Origin: a virus
Virus record (IMG/VR): IMGVR_UViG_3300035703_001819
Location: 1-36,168 of that record
DNA: 36,168 nucleotides
Direction: 5' to 3' (one strand)
The position numbers and the translations under genes were made by a program. The notes below the pieces were generated by a model, which made no database searches, was not told where the DNA came from, and saw only the letters and a list, made by a program, of their open reading frames with translations. Position 1 is the first letter of the stretch, and every line of letters starts with the position of its first letter. Shown piece by piece: positions 31,835 through 36,168 of the stretch.

Positions 31835-32185
31835 TTGGATACCATATCACATCATTATCTAATTGAGTTACAAAATGTTGACGCAGATATTTTAAACGAT
31901 AAAGATAAAATAGAAAAAATATTACTCCGTTCAATTGAAGGGAGTGGGGCGACATACATTAATCATTATTTTCATAAGTTTTCACCACAGGGAGTGTCTG
32001 GGGTTATAGTTATTGCTGAATCCCATTTATCTATACACACTTGGCCAGAACGGGCATATGCTGCATTAGATGTATTTACGTGCGGTGACAAATCTATAGG
32101 TGAAACAATAGTTGGTCAAATATTGGCACAATTTAATAACCCAATATCACAAATTAATTATATACAACGAGGGATAATTGAATGA
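31835..32185 (+). CDS. speD: S-adenosylmethionine decarboxylase proenzyme
   Basis: 116 residues from TTG 31835 (AAGGA at 31819-31823). It decarboxylates SAM to give the aminopropyl donor for spermidine. The self-cleavage site is ESHLSIHTWPE: cleavage between E62 and S63 makes the pyruvoyl group on S63, with H68 and C83 (VFTCG) as the processing and catalytic residues. These numbers equal those of the Thermotoga enzyme, which supports the TTG start. SpeD genes are known in marine phages as auxiliary metabolic genes. No spermidine synthase is visible in the window. The stop overlaps the start of the metallophosphatase. Confidence 0.95.
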   Translation: MDTISHHYLIELQNVDADILNDKDKIEKILLRSIEGSGATYINHYFHKFSPQGVSGVIVIAESHLSIHTWPERAYAALDVFTCGDKSIGETIVGQILAQFNNPISQINYIQRGIIE

Positions 32186-32871
32186 CACAAAATACATTAA
32201 TTATATCAGATCTACATATTGGGTCAAGAGCTATAAATCACAAAGCTGTAATTAAATTACTATCAAAAATGGAATTTGATAGATTGATATTATTAGGTGA
32301 TATTATAGATGGCTGGGCATTCAACCGATATAGAAAGTTTAGTAAAAAAGACGTTAAAATTATTAGAAAACTATTAAAGAAATCAGAAAAGATACCAGTT
32401 ATATGGATTGCGGGCAATCACGATGAATTTATACGTGAATACATACCTGTTGAATTTGGAAATATAACTATTGTAAATGAGTATGTTGAAAATGGAATCT
32501 TCTATACACACGGCGATTTGTATGATGGTGTGGTTAAATTAAAATGGTTGGGTAAATTAGGTGCAATTGGGTATGAGCTTGCCATATCAATAGATTCAGT
32601 ATTTAAAGCACTTGGATATAAAAAATCAATATCTAAAATTTTAAAAGATAAAACAAAAGAAGTTGTAAAATTTATTACCAACTTTGAAAATGAAATAGTT
32701 AGGCAGGCAAAAAAGAGAAATTGCAATATCGCAATTTGCGGACATATTCACAAACCAATGGACAAAATCATAGATGGTGTTAGATATATTAATACAGGCG
32801 ATTGGATTGAGAATTATTCATATGTAGTTCAAACCGATACCGAGATCAGTTTGCTAAAATTGGATACTTAA
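32182..32871 (+). CDS. Calcineurin-like metallophosphatase (LpxH-like)
   Basis: 229 residues. The metal motifs appear in order: ISDLHIGS (D10, H12), LLGDIIDGW, IAGNHDEF, then a THGDLYDG and a final CGHIHKPM. This is the UDP-2,3-diacylglucosamine hydrolase (LpxH) layout with HxH at the end. It may act on a UDP- or lipid-linked sugar, or on another nucleotide diphosphate. It overlaps speD by 4 bases and is translated with it. Without the lipid-binding insertion being visible, an LpxH substrate is not assured. Confidence 0.85.
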   Translation: MTQNTLIISDLHIGSRAINHKAVIKLLSKMEFDRLILLGDIIDGWAFNRYRKFSKKDVKIIRKLLKKSEKIPVIWIAGNHDEFIREYIPVEFGNITIVNEYVENGIFYTHGDLYDGVVKLKWLGKLGAIGYELAISIDSVFKALGYKKSISKILKDKTKEVVKFITNFENEIVRQAKKRNCNIAICGHIHKPMDKIIDGVRYINTGDWIENYSYVVQTDTEISLLKLDT

Positions 32872-32879
32872 AAATAATT

Positions 32880-32908
32880 TTGACATTGGTGCAAAAGTTT
32901 CCTATCTT
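32880..32908 (+). promoter_or_regulatory. Promoter: TTGACA - 17 - TATCTT
   Basis: A perfect TTGACA (32880-32885) lies 17 bases from TATCTT (32903-32908), 30 bases before the ATG at 32939. As TTTG (32879-32882) - N20 - TATCTTAT it also fits the TAnnTT form. Confidence 0.65.
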
Positions 32909-32938
32909 ATAGATATCAATTAATCTAAATGAAAATAT

Positions 32939-33088
32939 ATGGAAATGCAATTTGTAAGTCGGCAGTATATCGTTAATCACATATTGGATAAAATCGCAAG
33001 TGGTGTTAATGTAAGTGAATCTGAAATGAATTTACTTACTGATATATCAAAAGATCTATTTAATATAAATGATGATGAGGTAGAATAA
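32939..33088 (+). CDS. Small acidic protein (49 residues), unknown function
   Basis: MEMQFVSRQYIVNHILDKIA then NVSESEMNLLTDISKDLFNI. It ends 2 bases before the next ATG. A 15-codon frame starting at ATG 32929 is a weaker alternative. The protein is helical and acidic with no known family. The strong promoter just upstream and its packing in the operon support it being real. Confidence 0.6.
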   Translation: MEMQFVSRQYIVNHILDKIASGVNVSESEMNLLTDISKDLFNINDDEVE

Positions 33089-33090
33089 TA

Positions 33091-33291
33091 ATGGAAACTG
33101 AAGTTAAGAGTCCTTGGATCACACTCTTAGGATTTTTTGCAATTAATATCTTTGCATTTGCAATTAAGTTATTTATATCCAATATGTGGTATCCAATAAG
33201 TTATTTTGAGTCATTTGGTATATTAATGCTTGGTCTTACTGTAGTTTCAGTAACAATGGAATTTATTATACATTGGAAAAATGATGTATAA
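33091..33291 (+). CDS. Small membrane protein with two helices
   Basis: 66 residues. Two hydrophobic helices: ~9-31 (WITLLGFFAINIFAFAIKLF) and ~38-61 (SFGILMLGLTVVSVTMEFII). They are joined by a short SNMWYPISYFE loop, with acidic and charged ends (METEVKS, HWKNDV). It probably lies in the host inner membrane with both ends on the same side. The role is unknown. Lysis-accessory or superinfection-exclusion functions are possible but not indicated by sequence. It overlaps the next gene by 11 bases. Confidence 0.7.
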   Translation: METEVKSPWITLLGFFAINIFAFAIKLFISNMWYPISYFESFGILMLGLTVVSVTMEFIIHWKNDV

Positions 33292-33523
33292 GTTTATAAA
33301 TATTAACGATGTTAAATACATAGTTAAAAGATCATTTCCATTTTCAAAAGTTAAAGATGAAATGGAGTTACGAGATATACTGCACCTTTATGGTGCAGAT
33401 ACTTTATTGCGTGAAAATAAATCACAGCAATTCGTGTTAGTCTCGAAAGTCGATGATGCTAACATACTAAGCGAAACTGAACTATTAACTGAAAAACAAA
33501 ATGAAATCATTGAAGTCGAATAA
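33281..33523 (+). CDS. Small protein of unknown function (80 residues)
   Basis: MMYKFININDVKYIVKRSFP, then KVKDEMELRDILHLYGADTL, then a Glu-rich end. An initial strand plus helical segment and charged C-terminus is visible, with no catalytic motif. A second Met follows the first, so the start could be 33284. It overlaps the upstream membrane protein and the downstream glycosyltransferase (by 23 bases), so it is part of the same unit. Confidence 0.6.
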   Translation: MMYKFININDVKYIVKRSFPFSKVKDEMELRDILHLYGADTLLRENKSQQFVLVSKVDDANILSETELLTEKQNEIIEVE

Positions 33524-34238
33524 ATTAACAATCGTAATACCCTCTAAAAATGAATTATTTTATATAGGTGGATTGTTAAATGATCTGTCGGAGCAATTAT
33601 TTATTGGTGATATTTTAGATAAGATTGTTATTGCTGATAAATCAACCGATGGTACACAATGTGTAATTGACTTAAAGATTGAAAGGCACCCACACTTACC
33701 GATCGTTATGACAGAAGGTGGGTTCGTTTCCGAAGCAAGAAATAATGGTGCCATTTTATGTGAAACTGAATACATTTTATTTATTGATGCAGATGTGCGT
33801 TTATTTTCACGTCATCACATTTACGATTGTCTTAATGAAATGATAGATCGTAATTTAAAATTGTTTTCGTGTAAATTAAAATCATATTCACCATCAATTA
33901 TGTCCAAATTGGCATTTGGTGCTTATAATTTAGTTCATTCTATTTTAATTAAAAAATACCCATTTGCAATTGGTGGTTTTATGTTGATGCGATATGAAGA
34001 TTTCCTTAAATTTGGTATGTTTAATGAAATGACCACAAACTCGGAAGACTTTTTATTTTCTCAAAATTACAAGCCAACCGAATTTGGCATATCTAGCTAT
34101 CATAAAATTGGACAACCAGATAGACGATTCCAAACAATAGGTTATTTTGGAATGATTAAACATTTATTAGTTAATTTTATAAACTATGTAAGATATGGTA
34201 ACGAACATTTTTATAAAGAAACTAATTATTGGGGCTGA
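33501..34238 (+). CDS. Glycosyltransferase family 2 (GT-A), outside the main cluster
   Basis: 245 residues. LTIVIPSKNELFYIGGLLND, then IVIADKSTDGTQ (the D of the nucleotide-binding strand), EARNNGAILCETEYILFIDADV with the D-x-D at D96 and D98, and a later GGFMLMRYEDFLKFGMFNE acceptor segment ending in TTNSEDFLFSQ (the catalytic ED). It is a well-formed GT2, closer to the classical pattern than the clustered ones. It lies 3.7 kb after the cluster, beside a membrane protein, so it may have a separate role. A hydrophobic stretch near the C-terminus (~220) is short and may be only amphipathic. Confidence 0.88.
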   Translation: MKSLKSNKLTIVIPSKNELFYIGGLLNDLSEQLFIGDILDKIVIADKSTDGTQCVIDLKIERHPHLPIVMTEGGFVSEARNNGAILCETEYILFIDADVRLFSRHHIYDCLNEMIDRNLKLFSCKLKSYSPSIMSKLAFGAYNLVHSILIKKYPFAIGGFMLMRYEDFLKFGMFNEMTTNSEDFLFSQNYKPTEFGISSYHKIGQPDRRFQTIGYFGMIKHLLVNFINYVRYGNEHFYKETNYWG

Positions 34239-34266
34239 TTATTTTAAACAAAAAAACAAAAATTAA

Positions 34267-34276
34267 TATACTTATA
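34267..34276 (+). promoter_or_regulatory. TATACTTATA motif touching a start codon
   Basis: An exact copy of the recurrent motif is followed one base later by the ATG at 34278. If it is a promoter -10 region, its transcript would begin inside that frame, and only the gene at 34396 would be translated from it. Confidence 0.45.
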
Positions 34277-34277
34277 T

Positions 34278-34424
34278 ATGAGCAAAGATTTAGGAAAACT
34301 TATATTAGAACGATTGCAAGTTCAAAACGCACAAAATTCTAATAAAACTATATTATCAGAACAACAATTAAAAATTGTATTAGGGGAGAACAAAAATGAG
34401 CAACAGAGAAGCGGGAAAGGGTGA
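34278..34424 (+). CDS. Small protein (48 residues), uncertain
   Basis: MSKDLGKLILERLQVQNAQN, then a Gln/Asn-rich helix ending RSGKG. It overlaps the following frame by 29 bases. It has no known family. A promoter-like motif abuts its start, which casts doubt on the start or on independent expression. It may be translated from upstream read-through, or begin at a later codon. Confidence 0.4.
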   Translation: MSKDLGKLILERLQVQNAQNSNKTILSEQQLKIVLGENKNEQQRSGKG

Positions 34425-34566
34425 TAGCTCTAGACCGGTTGACTTGCGAGTATTCGAAGAAAACTGGAATAAGATAAATTGGTCAAACTCATCAAACTCA
34501 AATTCAAAATACAATACTAAGTCTATCAATATGGCAAATAAAGCTAATATACGAAAGTCTCAATAA
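34396..34566 (+). CDS. Small conserved phage protein, GKGDxxRPVD type
   Basis: 56 residues. REAGKGDSSRPVDLRVFEEN, then WNKINW and an Asn/Ser/Lys-rich tail. I recall a widespread family of tiny phage proteins with (E/V)GKGDxPRPVDxxxFxxNYDxIF, and the match of that block is clear. It has no assigned function. GGGGAG (34383-34388) lies 8-13 bases before the ATG. It ends 1 base before the next gene. Confidence 0.75.
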   Translation: MSNREAGKGDSSRPVDLRVFEENWNKINWSNSSNSNSKYNTKSINMANKANIRKSQ

Positions 34567-34567
34567 A

Positions 34568-35191
34568 ATGAAATATAACCTAATTAAAATAAATCTAAAT
34601 GAAACTACTTTAAAAAAGTTATTAACAAAACATTCTGATGCTGGATATGTCATTTTAACTGCATTTAGAGGTGAGTTTGACTATAAACAAAATGTAAAAA
34701 GAAACCAACTATTAAAAGCAGATATTGACAAGTCTGGATATAGTTACATTCCTGTATGGGGTGGGTTTATTGAAACTGATGTTGAAAGTGGTGAACAAAA
34801 AGAAGTTAAAGAGCGATCATTTATTATTCTAAACTTTCAAAGAGGTACGAATGAACCAATGGGTGATAGCGAAGATTTAAAAGAATTAGGTAGAAAGCTA
34901 TGTAAAAAGTATGCTCAAGAATCATACTTGTATAAACCACAGGGCAAAGAAACAAAAGCGTATTATTTAACTGCAACTGGTAAAGTTGATATGGCATTTA
35001 GTACTGCGACACCAACTAAATCTGTTGATATGTATTTTACTAATTTAGCAAAATCATCAAAAAAGGCGGTTGGTAAGAAGGCATTTACATATAGAGAGGG
35101 TGTTATTTGGTTAGCGCAATCACCAAAAACACTAGCAGAAGCGTATAAAAGAATGGGTGAGGTATTTTTTAGGTTAAAAACAAAGGATTAA
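34568..35191 (+). CDS. Conserved protein of unknown function (DUF3293-like?)
   Basis: 207 residues. SDAGYVILTAFRGEFDYKQN, then QLLKADIDKSGYSYIPVWGG and FIETD, then RSFIILNFQRG. A strand with ITAFRGE, a helix with N/R/L..DI, and a VWGGF strand resemble the DUF3293 type and similar phage proteins I recall, which are uncharacterised. The C-terminal half is rich in Lys, with VDMAFSTATPTKSVDMYFT. No nuclease or kinase motif is visible. Confidence 0.6.
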   Translation: MKYNLIKINLNETTLKKLLTKHSDAGYVILTAFRGEFDYKQNVKRNQLLKADIDKSGYSYIPVWGGFIETDVESGEQKEVKERSFIILNFQRGTNEPMGDSEDLKELGRKLCKKYAQESYLYKPQGKETKAYYLTATGKVDMAFSTATPTKSVDMYFTNLAKSSKKAVGKKAFTYREGVIWLAQSPKTLAEAYKRMGEVFFRLKTKD

Positions 35192-35192
35192 T

Positions 35193-35291
35193 ATGAATTT
35201 AATTGATTCCATTTTTACATTAATGATTCTAACTTTAAGTGTTGTTATTGTGGTTTCTGTATTTTTTCCAAAAGATAATATGAAAAAATGA
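35193..35291 (+). CDS. Tiny single-span membrane protein (32 residues)
   Basis: MNLIDSIFTLMILTLSVVIV continues through a hydrophobic helix (~6-25) and ends KDNMKK. It starts 1 base after the previous stop and overlaps the next gene with ATGA. One transmembrane helix with a positive C-terminus fits a small phage membrane peptide. Function is unknown. Confidence 0.6.
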   Translation: MNLIDSIFTLMILTLSVVIVVSVFFPKDNMKK

Positions 35292-35554
35292 GAACAGTTA
35301 TAAAAAACAATATTGGTGAGTCTATAATGTATGAGTTTATCGATTCAACAAAAATAAGATTAACTTGTAATAAAATAAAAAGGCATATATCTTACGATGA
35401 TGATGTTTTAGTTATGTATGATTTTGAAGGCGGACCAAACTTAACTAAAAATGGCAATATAGAAATTAATGGCACTGAATATAAAATAGCCGATATCAAA
35501 ATTTCGAAACCCCAATACGATAATATGATTGAGCTAATATTACATATAATATAA
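35288..35554 (+). CDS. Small beta-rich protein (88 residues), unknown function
   Basis: MRTVIKNNIGESIMYEFIDS, then KIRLTCNKIKRHISYDDDVL and a GNIEINGTEYKIADIKIS strand pair. It appears to be a small all-beta domain. No known family is recognised. The ATG overlaps the upstream stop. Confidence 0.6.
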   Translation: MRTVIKNNIGESIMYEFIDSTKIRLTCNKIKRHISYDDDVLVMYDFEGGPNLTKNGNIEINGTEYKIADIKISKPQYDNMIELILHII

Positions 35555-35569
35555 AACAATATATAATTT

Positions 35570-35953
35570 ATGAAAAAACAGGTTTTAACAGATAGTGGAA
35601 GTTATTACACAGATTACCCCATAGTTGAAATAGATATACAAGATAAATCACCCCTAGATTGGTTAGATGAAAACCGAGCTATTATTATTAACGAATCGGT
35701 GACTGCAGCTGAAAAAATACTATATGATAACATTGATCAATTTGTTCCTATTATTAAATTAACTGGCAACAAATTACATAATTTTGTAGAAACAAAGCCG
35801 AATAAGTCCTCGTTTATATTACTAGGACTGGATAAAAATGATATAACTAATGTTATAGAAAAATCTATGCAATGGTGCATTGACACTGAAGAATATGAAT
35901 TATGTCATAGAATTAAATTATTGCAAGAATTGATAGATAATCAATCTATGTAA
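35570..35953 (+). CDS. Protein of unknown function (127 residues)
   Basis: VEIDIQDKSPLDWLDENRAI, then AAEKILYDNIDQFVPI and a helical C-terminus with QWCIDTEEYELCHRIKLLQE. The final helix recalls a UVR-type helical pair in style only. No catalytic motif, signal or membrane segment is seen. It closes the phage operon. A 120-base untranslated gap with two inverted repeats follows. Confidence 0.6.
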   Translation: MKKQVLTDSGSYYTDYPIVEIDIQDKSPLDWLDENRAIIINESVTAAEKILYDNIDQFVPIIKLTGNKLHNFVETKPNKSSFILLGLDKNDITNVIEKSMQWCIDTEEYELCHRIKLLQELIDNQSM

Positions 35954-35963
35954 TATGATGAGT

Positions 35964-35979
35964 TTAACCTATGGGTTAA
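35964..35979 (+). repeat. Inverted repeat TTAACC-TATG-GGTTAA
   Basis: 6-bp arms with a 4-base loop begin 11 bases after the last phage stop codon. This could be a weak terminator stem, but no T-tract follows. Confidence 0.3.
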
Positions 35980-35987
35980 TGTAAAAA

Positions 35988-36010
35988 TTAATACTAAAAA
36001 TTAGTATTAA
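35988..36010. repeat. Inverted repeat TTAATACTAA-AAA-TTAGTATTAA
   Basis: Perfect 10-bp arms with a 3-base centre, 29 bases before the receptor-like gene. It shares the AGTATTAA/TTAATACT half-sites with the palindrome at 2549-2565. It could be a terminator-like or operator element. Confidence 0.4.
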
Positions 36011-36038
36011 TAATTAAAACGCCAAAGTGCGTAAATTA

Positions 36039-36168
36039 ATGAAAAAAAATCAATATATGAGAAAAATAAAACAATCATTATTGACGTTTTTGCTTGTGTT
36101 CGTAACTTCATTGAGTTACGGACAGGTGACAACTTCAACAATTTCAGGTACAGTTAAAGATAATAACG
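36039..36168 (+). CDS. N-terminus of an exported SusC/TonB-dependent receptor-like protein (partial)
   Basis: The frame runs off the window end after 43 codons. MKKNQYMRKIKQSLLTFLLV starts a typical signal peptide: two Lys-rich stretches, a hydrophobic core (SLLTFLLVFVTSL) and a likely cleavage site after SYG, at Q29. TTSTISGTVKDNN then follows, matching the start of the carboxypeptidase-regulatory-like domain (ISG.V.D.N) on Bacteroidota SusC/TonB-dependent receptors and other exported proteins. An alternative start at 36057 keeps the same signal. The rest is unseen, so a TonB receptor, a CarboxypepD-repeat surface protein or a phage tail adhesin are all possible. Confidence 0.75.
   Translation, partial: MKKNQYMRKIKQSLLTFLLVFVTSLSYGQVTTSTISGTVKDNN

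Noticed and set aside
32929-32976. 15-codon frame starting at ATG 32929
   Set aside because: Too short and overlapped by the better 49-residue frame at 32939, which is coupled to its neighbour.
1-36168. tRNA genes
   Set aside because: No cloverleaf with a T-arm GGTTCRA-type box and acceptor stem was seen on either strand. A dedicated covariance scan was not possible.
1-36168. CRISPR array or insertion sequence
   Set aside because: No regularly spaced repeats, transposase frame or terminal inverted repeat pair was found.

Overview
This window looks like part of a large, AT-rich genome of a T4-superfamily tailed phage. Every gene I can support lies on the + strand, genes are tightly packed with many ATGA-type overlaps, and the core set is T4-like: the end of a gp23-like major capsid protein, family B DNA polymerase (gp43), sliding clamp (gp45), clamp loader (gp44 and a gp62-like subunit), dUTPase, and two free-standing GIY-YIG homing endonucleases. 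The host is probably a member of the Bacteroidota. The final open frame starts with a signal peptide and a segment typical of SusC/TonB-dependent receptors, a DUF5522-like protein is present, many internal genes lack a Shine-Dalgarno sequence, and several promoter-like sites fit a TTTG/TAnnTT pattern. This host call is an inference.

Layout. 1-900: capsid gene end, a strong terminator, and a GIY-YIG endonuclease. 961-2530: three small proteins of unknown role, one with a zinc ribbon and one with a basic AT-hook-like N-terminus. 2701-8097: nucleotide metabolism and DNA modification, with class II (B12-dependent) ribonucleotide reductase, a second GIY-YIG endonuclease, a DUF5522-like protein, thioredoxin, an HD-domain protein, a DNA methyltransferase and a small HTH protein. 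8100-14513: the replication block, with polymerase, clamp, dUTPase, clamp loader and a Cas4/RecB-like nuclease. 14563: a ribbon-helix-helix protein. 14775-29766: a nearly gapless 15 kb run of 18 genes for sugar chemistry. About eleven are glycosyltransferases or likely ones. The others are an SDR epimerase, a HAD/nucleotidyltransferase fusion, a DegT-type aminotransferase, a GNAT acetyltransferase, a class I methyltransferase, a GDPD-like protein and one unknown. 29805-35953: small accessory genes, including PAP2-like phosphatase, N-terminal-nucleophile hydrolase, SpeD, LpxH-like metallophosphatase, another GT2 and several small unknowns. 36039-end: start of the exported receptor-like protein.

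How it fits together. The RNR, thioredoxin and dUTPase would supply dNTPs to the adjacent replisome. The sugar cluster looks able to make an activated, aminated, acylated and possibly methylated sugar and to build a multi-sugar glycan. Its target (virion protein, modified DNA or host surface) is not shown by the sequence. Regulation appears to use two promoter-like families: sites with TTGAC-like and TATATT-like boxes 17 bases apart, and a recurrent TATA(T/C)TTATA motif just upstream of genes. Two of the first type carry palindromes over the expected start point. No tRNA, CRISPR array, insertion sequence or gene-free stretch above 300 bases was seen.
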